DNA from: Tupaia tana
Taxonomy: Eukaryota; Chordata; Mammalia; Scandentia; Tupaiidae
Reading direction: 5' to 3'
Length of the DNA stretch: 64,000 nucleotides
Assembly (NCBI GenBank): GCA_026018925.1
Contig: JAKSZU010000012.1
Location: 47,296,858-47,360,857 of the forward strand
Under the pieces are notes generated by a model. That model ran no database searches. It had not been told where the DNA came from and was given only the letters and a program-made list of their open reading frames with translations. Position numbers and translations under genes: made by a program. Position 1 is the stretch's first letter. Every line of letters starts with the position of its first letter. Shown one piece after another: positions 32,034-43,260 of the stretch.

Positions 32034-33875
32034 CTACAAAGTGAATATTTCAACATTTGAACATTTCTCCCTAGTCCAGTTGATAAAACTATAGAATATC
32101 TTCAACAGATACCACATTTCTTTGTCCCATTAATGCTTTTCATCCCTATTTTCCTTCTAAATGTCCTTCCTCAGACCCTACTCTTTCATACACACTATAT
32201 CTGATATTTACATCCATTTACTGTGTTTCTATATCCTTTATTTCTTTTTAAAAAAAATTATTTACATTTAATCACTATATATCTTTACAGTGTACAAAAT
32301 ATCTTTTCCCAACACACATACAGTGCATATCAGTCAAGACAAAGACTTTAGCGTATACATTGTCATCAGCAAATAGCTTTCATTTATGTGTCAATTAAAT
32401 GTATTGTTTTTCTTTCTCTCATGTTCCCCTCCCTCCCTCCTTCTATTACCTACCCCCATATTACCCCTATCCTTACTATCTCTAGAGATCTACAGAGTCC
32501 TCCCTGCTACTATATCTTCCAACCGTTCAGTTTCTGTTATAGAGCACAGACATTTGGCATACATTGAGTGGGGACATGCAAAATCTGTCTTTCATAGTCT
32601 GACTTCACTTAGCATGAAATCTTCCGTATTCATCCACTTTGTATCAAATGTCAGGATCTCATTGTTTTTTACGACTGAGTAGTATTCTATAGAGTATATG
32701 TGCCCCAATTTTTCAATGCACTCATCTATTTTTGGACATTTGGGTTGATTCCATGTGCTAGCAAATTAAATAATGCTGTAATTTACATGGATGTGCAAGT
32801 GCTGCTACAACTGAGGATTTTCCTGTCTTTTGGGTAAATACCTAAGAGTGGAATTATTGGGTCGTATGGTGGTTCTATTTGTAGGTTTCTGAGGAATCTC
32901 CATATTGTCCTCCACAGTGATTGTACTGATTTACATTTCCACCAACAGTGTAGGAGAGTTCTTCACCACAGCCTTGCCAGCACTTATCATTTATTTATTT
33001 GTTTAATTTTAACCATTCTGACTGAGGTTCAGTGGTATCTCATTGTGATTTTGATTACAGTTCCCTTATGATAAGAGATATCAAGCATGTTTTCATATGT
33101 TCCTTGGCCATTCACATGTCTTCCTTGGAGAGTTGTCTATTAATTTTCCCATCTTTTAATTGTTTTGTGTGTGTGGGGGGGGGGTGGGTGAGTTGCTTGA
33201 GTTCCTTGTATATTCTGATTATAAGTCCCTTATCTGAAGTATAGCTTGCAAATATATTCTCCCACTCTGAATGTTGTCTCCTCATCCTAGTTATTGTTTC
33301 TTTTGCTGTGCAGAAGCTTCTCAGCCTAAGATAGCCCTATTTGTCTATCTTTGGGACTATTACCTGTACTTTGGGGGTCTTTAAGAAGTCTCTGCCTACT
33401 CCAGGGTCTCCAAGAGTTTTCCCTATGTTTTCTACCAGAATTTTATAGGTTGAGGGTTTTGTTTGTTTGTTTGGTTTTGGTTTTGTTTTTGCCCCAAGTT
33501 TAGATCTTCAATCCACTTTGAGTTGATTTTTATTAGTGGTGAGAGATAAGGGTTGAGTTTTATTCTTCTGCAGGTGGGTATCTCGTTCTCCCCGCATCAT
33601 TTGATAAAGAGATTTTCTTTTCCCCACTGGGTTGTCTTGTGCCCTTTGCCAAGGATCAGTTGGTGCATGTTTTTGGGTATATTTGGGGATTCTCAATTTT
33701 GTTTTATTTGTCTGCCTGCTTGTTTTTATGCCAATACCATGCCATTTTAATTATCACAACTTCATAATATGTTTTGAGGTCAGAAAGTGAGATGTCTCCT
33801 ACTTTACTCCCCTTGTACTATGTTGCTTTGGCAATATAGAGCCTTTTATGATTAGAACTGCATTGCATTTTTACA

Positions 33876-34128
33876 CTTTTTTAGATTTTTGCCATAAGGT
33901 GTGTGTACTGACTGGAGAGACAAAGAGACAGAAAGAGAGAAATCACCTTCTGGGGAGATGGCCATGCTGCAATCCCTTCTCGAATTTTCTTTCAGGACTT
34001 TGGACACACACACACACACACACATACACATGTTGGGCATGAGTTTCAAGCCACAAGGGCTGAGACTCAAACTGCATTTGGCCATGTGGGAGACCAGCGA
34101 CATAGCCATTATGCTATCTACTGGTCCT
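33876..34128 (-). repeat. tRNA-SINE (S2) inside the L1 near the U6 junction
   Basis: Diverged S2; TSD aactgcattgca / aattgcattgaa. It splits the L1 ORF2 segment from its last bases before U6. Confidence 0.85.
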
Positions 34129-34148
34129 GGAATTGCATTGAATTAAAA

Positions 34149-34252
34149 AACATGGAATGGTTTACAAATTTGCATCTCATCCTTATGCAGGGAGCATGCT
34201 AATCTTCTCTGTATTATTCCAATTTCAGTATATATGATGCTAAAGTGAGCAC
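34149..34252 (-). pseudogene. RNU6-like: U6 snRNA pseudogene fused to L1
   Basis: The minus strand reads gtgctcactttagcatcata, then acagagaagattagcatg, and ends in a T-run at 34150-34145: a full-length U6 with several substitutions. The 5' end at 34252 sits exactly at the target duplication. Its 3' T-run joins L1 ORF2 sequence with no spacer. Not a functional U6 given its changes and lack of a U6 promoter. Confidence 0.92.
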
Positions 34253-34253
34253 T

Positions 34254-34570
34254 CATGTGATCTGATACCTACTACTAGGCTGTAAGCTCCATCAGAGCAG
34301 AGATTGTGGCTGCTTTGTATTCTATGATATTCTCAGCATCTTTGTGGGGTCAGCTGTCTGAGGGGTTAGCTTTTCCTATTTGCCCAATATGAGCAGGGGA
34401 TTTCCACTGTCTGGCAGGAAGAGCATTTTAAGGGCTACCTCCTGAGCACTGATTAACTAATGGTGGGAAACCGATGCTCATTTTGACTTTCCTAAAACTT
34501 GATGTGGGCAGTATGAGGGTTAGAAGAGCTTCAGTCACATAACAGGTGCTCAGTATAATTACTGACAGCT
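34254..34570 (+). repeat. L2-like 3' end, right part (unit B)
   Basis: Continues the L2-like element after the insertion (taggctgtaagctccatcag, then acataacaggtgctcag). Paralog of 9370-9690. Confidence 0.5.
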
Positions 34571-35268
34571 CCAGCAGAGAAGTGGAGCTGCTCATAGTGA
34601 GAGACCTAATATTCTTTGATGGCATTGTGTCAGTGTTATGAATGAGCTTCCTGGAAAGCACAGTGAAGGGACTAGCAATTCTGCCAGGCAGGTGGAACCT
34701 TCAATCATAGGTAGAGCATATTTTCCAACGCCTACAGAAATAAGATTGTGAGTGTTCAGTTCAAAGTACTATTTGTAGAATAAGGTAGCATCTAAGTCAT
34801 AGAAACTCCAAGGCACTGGTGACCAAGGTACAGCAGAGAAAATGCTTTCTAATTTTTCACATACAGCCTTCCCTAGACTTGCCAGTTATAGTCCCTTCCC
34901 TTTAAGGCAGACATTGTATGCATATGCTAGGCTTTAACCAACCCAGAGATAGGACTCAGGTTGTCTAAAAAGTGCTTTGCAGAAGTGAGATCAACCTAGA
35001 AGTAGTGGGTGAGGCTCCCGTCATGTCAAAACTCTTGACTCCTGCTATAGAGAGCACTCTGTCATCTGTTAAATTCTTGCTTGAATCTAAAATAAAATGA
35101 ATGAATCCAGGATAAAGTCTATATGTTGACTAATTATTTCTACTTAAAAGGAAATAGTTTTCAGAATAATGTTCAGATTACTAAATGTAATGTGTACTTT
35201 CTTGTTCTTATGAGTGCAAGAAAGTGTTGCAAATGCAAAATTAAAATTCTAGAAGTAAATAGACTTAC
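34571..35268. other. copy B intron 2 near exon 2
   Basis: Unique, collinear with 9690-10399 of unit A; no gene. Confidence 0.55.
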
Positions 35269-35532
35269 CCCTAGTGTCTCTGCATCTTCTATAAAGTTTG
35301 TTACTCTTCTATCCATTGCTGCATTTACCATTCATGTATTTCCTCCACCCAGCTGACTTGCAGAGATTCCTGGAGATGGGATGAAAGGAAGGTGACCACC
35401 TAGAAAGTGGTTTCCTAGGTATATGTTACCTAGAGGTTGTTGAGACACAAGAGACATACAGATGGTTTGGGGGTAATGGCTGGTTATATTTTCATGCACT
35501 GTAGGGTGGATTGTTGGCTTGGATGACATACT
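35269..35532 (-). pseudogene. MS4A12-like: copy B exon 2 with in-frame TGA
   Basis: Acceptor acacag, ATG at 35529-35527, donor gtaagt after CTA GGG; 87 codons. Opens MSSKPTIHPTVHENI and continues PLGNIYLGN, like MS4A12. Codon 70 is TGA where MS4A12 has Gln (CAA), which takes two substitutions. ATG is the next codon and the frame then stays open (MVNAAMDRRVTNFIEDAETL) into exon 3. Confidence 0.88.
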
Positions 35533-36077
35533 CTGTGTATCGAAAAACATACCAAAATGATACATTTGCACAGAAAAGAAACCAAAGAAAATCTTATAGG
35601 ATGTCAATTATCTATGTAAACGGTAAAGAACAAGTGAGCAGATGACGGGTAATGACAACAAATGTAAACATAATGGTCATTTATCTTTGGAATCCTGTGT
35701 GTCCTCTGGTTTAAAGGAAATGAAAGAGGGGGAGATAGAATATGTTTATTTTCCTATTCCTATTTGGTTTAGAGAAGAGTGTGTGTGTGTGTTTGTGTGC
35801 ACATGAGTGTGTGTGTATCTTCCCTGAGTTCCTTGCATCTGACAGATAAAAAGAGAAGAACAGTGGTAGGAAAATAATGCTCACCTCACCCCACCCCCCT
35901 GAAAGGTAACCATACCCTAATCCAGGAACATGGGGATATGATATGCTACATGAAAAAGGTAATCAAGGTTGCAGGTAGAATTAAGTTAGTTAGTCAGCTG
36001 ACCTAGACATAGGGAGCTAATTCTGGATTATTGGTTGGGCCTAATGTAATCATAATGGTATTTAAAAGTGGAAGAGG
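35533..36077. other. 5' flank or intron 1 of copy B
   Basis: Collinear with 10650-11200, including a (GT)n tract near 35780. No gene. Confidence 0.5.
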
Positions 36078-36300
36078 TGGGGCCAGTAGGTGACACTGTG
36101 GTTAGAGTGCTGGACTCCCATTACAGTTTGAATCTTGGATTTGGTGGTTTGAAAATCACACATGGCATGTATGCCCATAATTCCAAGAAAAAATTAGAGA
36201 CGAAGGACTTGTGGCATGGCTATACTTCCTGTGAGGTGATTTCTTAATTTTGCTCTCTCTGTTGAGCACAAATGCCCTAGGGCAAAAACCTTTAAAAAAC
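36078..36300 (+). repeat. tRNA-SINE, diverged
   Basis: ggggccagtaggtgacactg head, a long-family body, gccctagggcaaaaacc end. Confidence 0.7.
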
Positions 36301-36339
36301 GAAAAAGGAAAGGCAAAAAAAAGGAAAAGAGGGGACCAA

Positions 36340-36545
36340 CCATGTCCTGTGGAGTTGCATTCATATGACCTATGACAAAACAGATCTCCAGAGACGAGTG
36401 TAAAAATTGTACTGGTACATAGTGAACTTCCAACTAAACAAGAATATTTCATTATACTTGCTATTATTACTACTACTATAATAATACAGTAAACTTTTTT
36501 TAAGACTTTATATTTGACAGGCCTACTTCAAAGACTTCTTTTCAT
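36340..36545. promoter_or_regulatory. paralog-conserved block upstream of copy B exon 2
   Basis: Matches 13235-13470 of unit A. Same caveat: it marks the duplication edge and may hold exon 1 or the promoter, with no direct motif proof. Confidence 0.3.
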
Positions 36546-36550
36546 TATTA

Positions 36551-36800
36551 TTATTTTTTTTTGAGAGGTTTTTCCTGTAAGGGCACATGCTCTCGCCAGA
36601 AAGGCAGTGAGACAGAAAGGGAGAGTTCACCCCCCAGGGAATGGCCACACTGCAATCCCTTCTCCCACATTCTTCTCCTAATTTTGGACACACAAGTACA
36701 CACGCCTGGTGCAAGTTTCAAGCTGCCAGATCCAGGACTCGAACCATGATCGGCCATGTGGAAGTTCAGCAATGTAACCATTATGACATCTGCTGGTCCC
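36551..36800 (-). repeat. tRNA-SINE (S2)
   Basis: Minus-strand S2: gagaggtttttcctgtaagg, a caccccccaggg core, gacatctgctggtccc. Confidence 0.85.
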
Positions 36801-37217
36801 AAGAACAACCTTATTAATAGATCTAACCCAATATTTTTTGTTTCTGTAAAATTTAAAGGCTGACAATAGTAGTATTTAAATTTCATGTTAATCAAAGCAT
36901 GTTAACTTATTTAAAGAAGTCTCAGACATTTTATGAATCCTTATCATTTTAATTAAGCACAACTTTAAGACCTCAAATTATTTAAAAACGAATTGTATAT
37001 ACTTTATTTATAATTCTTTAAGTTTCCTTTAACTACTATGTCTTGATTATTTGTGAAAAGCAAGAAAGGCTAGTTATTAACCTATTTTTTTGTCAGTTAT
37101 ATAGCATATAACACAACATGTAAATACCAGTTATATTATTAAAACAACAATATTAAGACAAATATGATAGTGCCTGACCAATAAAATCTTGGAAAAAACG
37201 TATGTTGGATACTATGA

Positions 37218-37434
37218 AGGGTTTTTTTGTGGGGGGTGTGGGGAGAGATTTTTGCTATAGGGTCTGTGCGCTTGCCCAGGAGACAGAAAGTGAGCAATCA
37301 CTCTCTGGGGGGGATGACCACACCACAATCCCTTCTCCTCCATTCTCCTCTTGGGATCTTGGGCATGAGCTTGAAGCCACCAGGTCCAGGACTCAAACCA
37401 TGGTCAGCCAATGGCTATACCATCTGCTGATTCC
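37218..37434 (-). repeat. tRNA-SINE (S2), internally shortened
   Basis: Keeps gagatttttgctataggg, the aatcccttctcctcc core and ccatctgctgattcc. It lacks the GTGCGTGCGTG segment and part of the head. Confidence 0.8.
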
Positions 37435-40400
37435 TAAACCTATTTTAAAATCATAGTTGAATATGGGTATTTGTCAAAGACTTAGTCATGTGAACTTGAA
37501 AAGCATTTGAATTAATTTGTGTGAGTGTTCTTAATAACAACTGAATGTAATTCCTTAAGGCCTTTTATTACATGGACGTATGACATACAACACATATATT
37601 CACACACACTAACAAAGAGTCTCATAATGCTTTTGGGAAGTTTTTTTTATCCTTTTTTTTTGGTTTTAGAACTTAACCTTAAGATGTTCACTTTTTAACC
37701 TCAGGCTTTGTTAGAAAGAAAATAGTTTATAAATGACCTCGAATATTTTAGCAAACAGATGATCTGTAGAGCTGAGAAGTCTCTACATTTCTATCCCATA
37801 TTCTCAGGGCTTGAATTGTTCTTGTATCTGTCCAAAAGCCAAAGAAATGTTGAAATTCAGCTATCTATCAATATTTACTAGGACTATCAGAAAAGCAATT
37901 ATCGAAATTGATTTGAATCTGTTTAAGCTCAGTAAGAGAAAAAGGGCTTGTGAATTTATAAAGGACTGAATGTTCTTTCTCTTATATCTCCCAAAATACT
38001 GTACACATAGAGTTTTTCTCATTTCTGCAGATATTTCTAAAGAGTCAATATTTCTCTCTGGTGGGCAGGCTTTCTTTCTTCCAACTAATATTATTAAAAT
38101 ATCTGAGTGTAAAACAAATTTGCCTTTTTCTCAAGTTTGTGAGTCACAGGAATTTTAATGTTTTAGAGCACAGTCCAAGGGAATCAGTCCACCGCAGCAG
38201 GTGGTAGAGTATTTTTCATCTGTAAAAATAAAGGAGGAACAAAATGTGTTCCTCTTATCTCACCCCTGTGCAGGAGACAGTAGATGTAGTTAGCCAAGTC
38301 TATTTTCTGGGAGAAGCAGGTGAGAGGTATCAGTAGCATAAATCACCCACCAGTCTTTTCCATACCCGGCCACCAGTCCTAATGGCAAGATAAGAAATAA
38401 AAACCTTGCCAATGGCCAGGAGGATTAGAGTGGAGGAGGGTGCGCGCCTAATCTCCTCCCTATTTTTGCTTTAATCCTCCCACAAATTGCAGCCAGACTC
38501 ACACAAGAAAATGGCCATCAGTGTGTCTCCTCTAAGCAAAGTCCCCTGCAGTGTCAGTTTCGCTGTTACTGGACACTGTAGTTCCCCCCGTAGAAGGCAA
38601 GAGTTAATTAGACATAACATCTAATTGAGTGCAATCCCAGTGGTCTCAGATCCACTTGAGCAAATGCAAATCTATATACTTGGCCATCTATTCTTGTATT
38701 TCCACTAAAGGCACAGGAACATAAACTATTATAATGTGTTCTCCATAAGCTGCTTCAAGGTTTAAAAATTTTATTATTCTTCCCCAATTGCCCCCCTTCT
38801 GAAGAGCTCACTTAATATCTGTATCCAATCATGCTGGTCTGTATGAGGGACTAAGTGAAGTGAGGCTGTTAGACCCTGGAGAGAAAATGAAACATGGGTT
38901 TCAAATGTATCCCTCATAACTCTTAAAACATGATGTGCAGGATTTACTGTGGAGGGAGTTGTGAAGTAAACACAACCATTCTGGTTTAATTGGTAATTTG
39001 TAAAATCCTTCATCCAAGTTTGGGTGTTTGGGACCATTCTCTGAATACCTGGAAGAATTTTCTTTTTGAAGTAGGTTAAAATTACTCATAGTTTTTGTAA
39101 GAGAAAAAGGTGATCAGTCAGTAATTTGTCCCAAGATCAAGAAAGGCTGCAATTTAATAAATGCTTCCACACAGCTAGCATATATGAGTAGGCTTTGGAG
39201 CAAGACTCTGACTGAGGGAAAAGAGTGGGGAGGAAGATCTGAATGTCTCTTATGCATTCCTGTTAGACCAAGTTAAAGCAATTGCATGTAAAGGAAGAGT
39301 GAGTTTCTTAAGTTTTTTTAAAACAGAGAGTGAGCAAATAGGAAAAAATAATTGGTTATCTACTAGAGCGATTTTGTGTCCCAAGTGATAGAAAAGAACC
39401 ATGGCAAATTCATGAAATGTCCTGGCCTAGGATCATCAGTCACAGAGACAAATTGTTAGCCTTTTTAACACATTTTTTCTCAGAGGGTGAGAGAAAGGAA
39501 CACTTTTTTTATTATTTATTTTTTTTTATCAGAGGGTGAGAGAAAGCTAGATGGAAGAAAAGAGAGGGATATTCTCTTACACCTTCATGGGCTATGGGGG
39601 ATGGCTTCAGATGGACCTTCTGAATGCACCAGAGGATAGACCTGGTCATTCACCATCAATTGTCCCAAGAACATTCACCTTTTCACATGACAGTTAGGAT
39701 TCCAGAAAAGAAACCAAGTCACAAAACCACCAATATTCCGAAAGCCTTTGACAGTACTAGGGGATCAACTGAATGTTTCTTGGAAAGCTTGTAACCTGAA
39801 ATTTTTGGGACAGAAAACCACACTATAACTGCATTTAAGTGATCGACAGATGCCTGGTTTGTTTTTGATAGAGTCAATTTCTAGGGATGAGAGAGTCCCA
39901 GAAAAAAAGATAGAGTCCACTTTTCTTACCTCTGTAATGAGTTGAAAAATCTGAGTCATGGCTCCAAATATGACATGGGTGTGCTGAGTGATCAGACCCA
40001 ATACTTGTGGTAGTTCTTGTCCCAGGCTCACGAAGAATTAGTGATGCGGACACAGAGAAGAGAATAAAGTGGGGTTTGCTAGGGAAGAAGAAAAAACTTC
40101 CAGTGCAATAGAAAGAGGCCTAAATGGGTAGTCAGGGAGGAGCTGTAGGCAAGGTACTTTTATCTTGCAGTTCCAGCAATGGGCTGGCTTTCTGATAAGG
40201 AAGAGGGCTTTAGAAAATGGTTACATGGTAGTCTCAATGATTTATTACTTTATTTTTTGTGGAGTTAGCAGACCAAACTGCTCTGTACTTTTTGTTTGAA
40301 TAAAGTTTCTATATAGAAATTGCTTTGAGTCCCAATGCAGCATGCTTTTGGCTGTGAAAACAGCCACAGTTTCTCCTACCTGGCCTTACCTTCTCTGTGT

Positions 40401-40934
40401 GCTCAATATCCCTATTACCTTTTTTTATTAGAATGAAGTCATAGCTTCTTTAGAGACATGTAAAAGGGGTGTATATTGTAATACAAAGAAGAAAAACACA
40501 GAGACTTCATTAAAAACAAAACAAAACAAAACAAAAAAACCAAAAACAGTGTCTTCTTTCTGGAGTCTCTATTCCATCAACCTGTAAGTGGGTCTAGCTC
40601 CCATTCCAATTCTGTTACATAAAATTGGTATTTAAAAAATATAATACAGTGCTAGACATAGATTCATGAAAGGCTAGGATGACACCTTTGTCCTTTCTGA
40701 GTCCTCCTTTTAGTTCTAAAAATTTTGTTAAACTAAGGTTTTAAGGTTTATAACCTGAATATTTAAGAGCTGTTGATATATGCTAAAAGTTAAACAGTCT
40801 GCTTAATATAGATGTATGTATTAATTACAAACTTAATGGCTCCTGAAGAGATTTCAGATTTCCCAGGGTTGAGGAGAAACGGATGAACAAGGACCCTTAC
40901 TAAATCCTCTTAGAAGGTATTCCTATTGGAGATT
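37435..40934. other. unassigned intergenic region, possibly old retroviral DNA
   Basis: No cellular exon found. A minus-strand ORF at 38774-39037 (87 aa) and an overlapping one at 38901-39089 have no family I recognise. GC-richer segments and an aataaag near 40300 suggest decayed LTR-retroelement sequence. 40690-40900 resembles 21220-21540. Confidence 0.35.
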
Positions 40935-42165
40935 CTCTCTCCCTCCCTCTCTCTCTCTCTTTTCACTTTTTCACTTTATTTATTTATTTATTTTACATTC
41001 CATCACTGTGTATCATTACAGTATATCAAATGAGTTTCTCCATTGTGAATATACTGTATATTGGTTCAGTCACAGATGTTACCATACATATTATCATCAC
41101 TGATCATTTTCCATTTCCGTGTCCCTTAAATGTTTTGTTTCTTTCTTTTTCCTTTTGATCGCCTCCCTCTCTCTCTCCCATTTTCCACCCTCCTCTTTCA
41201 CTGTCTCTAGTTTCCATACTTGCTCTCCATGCCTTTATACCTTCCACTCTTTCAGTTTCTGCCATAGAGTGCAGACACAAGTCTGGCTTGCTTCTTTTAG
41301 TTGTAAATTTTCCATACATCATCCACATGCTAGCAAATACGAGGGTCTCATCATGTTTTTATGGATGAGTAGTATTTTGTAGTGTATATGTGCCACATTT
41401 TTTCAATTCATTCATCTGTGTGGACACATGGGTTGGTTCCATGTCTTAACAATTGTGAATAATGCCACAGTAAACAAGGATCTGCAAGTGTTTTTCTGAG
41501 TGCATTCTCATCATTGTTATCTTTTGGGTAGATATCCAGGAGTGGAATTGCTGGATCATATGGTGGTTCTATTTGTAGATCTTTGAGGAATCACCATATT
41601 GTTCTCCATAGTGGCTGTACTAATTTACGCTCCCACCAACAGTGTAGGAGAGTTTCCTTTTCTCCATGGCCTCACCAGTACTTATCGTAGCTTTTTAAAA
41701 TTTTTTTAATTTAATTTTTTTTTATCTTAGCCATTTTGACTGGGGTTAGATGGTAATTCATTGTAGTTTTGATTTTCATCTTGATGGTATATCATTATAG
41801 TTTTGATTTGCATCTCTTGTGTGACAAATGATGTTGAGCATTTTTGCATATGCTTTTTGGTTGTTCATATGTCTTCTTTGGAGAGTTGTCTATCAGCTCA
41901 TTTGCTGATCTTTTAATTGGGTTGATCATTTTTGGGGGAGTGAGCTGCTTGAGTTCCCTGTATATTCTGGTTATCAGTCCCATATGTGAGGCATAGTTTT
42001 CAAATATCAAGTTGTTGATTACTTTAACTATCATTTCTTTTTCTAAGAAGAACCTGATGTAATCTCACTTGTCTATTTCTAGGATTATTGCCTGTGCTTT
42101 GGGGTCTTATTTAAGAAGTCTTTGGTTACTCCAAAGTCTCTAAGAGTTTCCCCTGTGCTTACCTA
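40935..42165 (-). mobile_element. L1 3' fragment, antisense
   Basis: The plus strand begins with CT/T-rich sequence, then shows the same L1 signatures as the 31664 element (accaacagtgtaggagag, ggagtggaattgctggatca, tggagagttgtctat). It is 5'-truncated and sits inside ERV-like sequence. Confidence 0.8.
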
Positions 42166-42600
42166 CTAGCTGGACTGGGATACATACCTTGGTCTACATA
42201 TCTTCTCTACTTTAAAACTCTTTTCTCAGACCTTAAACCAAGCCTAGAGAAAATATCCCAAAGTATTTTACAGATTCAGGACCAATTAGACTTCATGGCA
42301 CAGTAACTATCTAAACCAAAGAGGCCTTTACCTTCTCAGAGCAGAAACAGAAGGGGAGTCTCTGCCTCTTTCTGGAAGAAGAGTGCTGTTTTGATCCTTC
42401 CCCTGGTTGTCTCCACTGTAACTCTTCTCTTAGTTTCTGTAGGACCTCCACTCCTAGAAATACTAAGCTGCTTCATCTGACACACCATCTGACAATTGGT
42501 TTTAAGAGGAAACATGGGCATCGTTCTTGGTAACCAGCATAGAGTATAATATTTTTCTTTCTGGGAGATGAGAATTTATCATTAACATGGAGGATGAGGA
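42166..42600 (+). mobile_element. ERV env (TM) remnant
   Basis: Fragmented frames encode a heptad-type stretch (ISQSILQIQDQLDFMAQ), then a basic segment, a disrupted cysteine region and a hydrophobic anchor-like stretch (LPLVVSTVTLLLVSVG). The order resembles a retroviral transmembrane subunit. It has stops and at least one frameshift; not functional. Confidence 0.45.
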
Positions 42601-42964
42601 CCAGACAGACCCAGTCCTTGTCTGTGCCAAATTTCAGTCAAAAGACTGAAGGTTTACAAATTGGTTACTTGGCCCAAATAAAACTACAGTATTTAATTAC
42701 TTTCTGTTTCTTCTTACTCTTTGGGAATTACTTATCTGAGGAAATGTAAGGAGGAATCTCCTTATTTCTTCCTTTCTTTTCCCTAGAACTAAAATTCCTC
42801 TTTCCCTCTTTCTGTTTAGGTCAGTAATCTCTGTGTCTGAGTGTCCCTCATGTACTCAATCCCTATACTGGAGGTTTCTTGCACATATCAGGACCCGCAT
42901 CATCTATCTCCAACTGCTCCCCTAGTGGGAGAGTGGAACCACAGATCAAGAGTTCACATTTTCG

Positions 42965-43240
42965 GGAACCAGCAGTTAGCGTAATGGCTATGTCGCTGGA
43001 CTCCCACGTAGTCGACCGCGGTTCGCGTCTCGGACCCGGTGGCTTACAACTCACGCCGGGCGCGTGTGCGTGCGTGCCCAAGATCCCGAGAGGAGAATGG
43101 AGGAGAAGGGATTGCGGCGTGACCATCCCCCCTGGGGGGTGATTTCTCGCTTTCTGTCTCTATGTCTCTCTCTGTCTGGCGAGCGCACGCGCCCTATAGC
43201 GAAAAAAAAAAAAAAAAAAAACCTCTCCAAAAAAAAAAAA
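42965..43240 (+). repeat. long tRNA-SINE (S2), young
   Basis: Near-consensus S2 with the ccccccctggggggtg core; the tail is split by two A-runs. TSD agagttcacattt (42949 and 43248). Confidence 0.93.
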
Positions 43241-43260
43241 AAAAAAAAGAGTTCACATTT

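Larger units (their letters stand above)
31664..34148 (-). mobile_element. L1 3' fragment (ORF2 end and 3' UTR), part of a U6-L1 chimera
   Basis: Antisense L1: the plus strand starts with a T-run, then 3' UTR, then the L1 ORF2-3' signatures accaacagtgtaggagag, ggtgggtatctcgttctcc and aatccactttgagttgattt. The right end abuts a U6 pseudogene, and the whole carries one target duplication. Two later SINEs lie inside it (31858 and 33876). Confidence 0.82.
25465..35532 (-). pseudogene. MS4A12-like: MS4A12-like copy B, all six coding exons, two disablements
   Basis: Exons on the minus strand: 35269-35532, 30260-30397, 29313-29369, 27997-28113, 26048-26157 and 25761-25868, all with consensus splice sites and phase 0 junctions. 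The 3' UTR ends near AATAAA at 25489-25484. Predicted TM1 to TM4 are intact. Two lesions are seen: TGA at codon 70 of exon 2, followed at once by ATG, and a 1-bp deletion in exon 6 that stops translation just after TM4. Exon 2 matches human MS4A12 in length (87 codons). If translation began at the ATG after the TGA, a shortened four-TM protein without N- and C-tails could be made; pseudogenisation is the likelier reading. Confidence 0.85.

Noticed and set aside
34149-34252. Functional U6 snRNA gene
   Set aside because: It has many substitutions, no upstream U6 promoter (L2-like sequence on that side), and is part of a retro-inserted chimera.
35332-35607. Upstream ATG extending the copy B exon 2 frame (MTSYKIFFG start)
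   Set aside because: The extension crosses the acacag acceptor of exon 2 into intron or 5' sequence; MSSKP is the MS4A12-type start.
41104-41382. Overlapping ORFs on both strands
   Set aside because: They fall inside the antisense L1 3' UTR, which is CT-rich.
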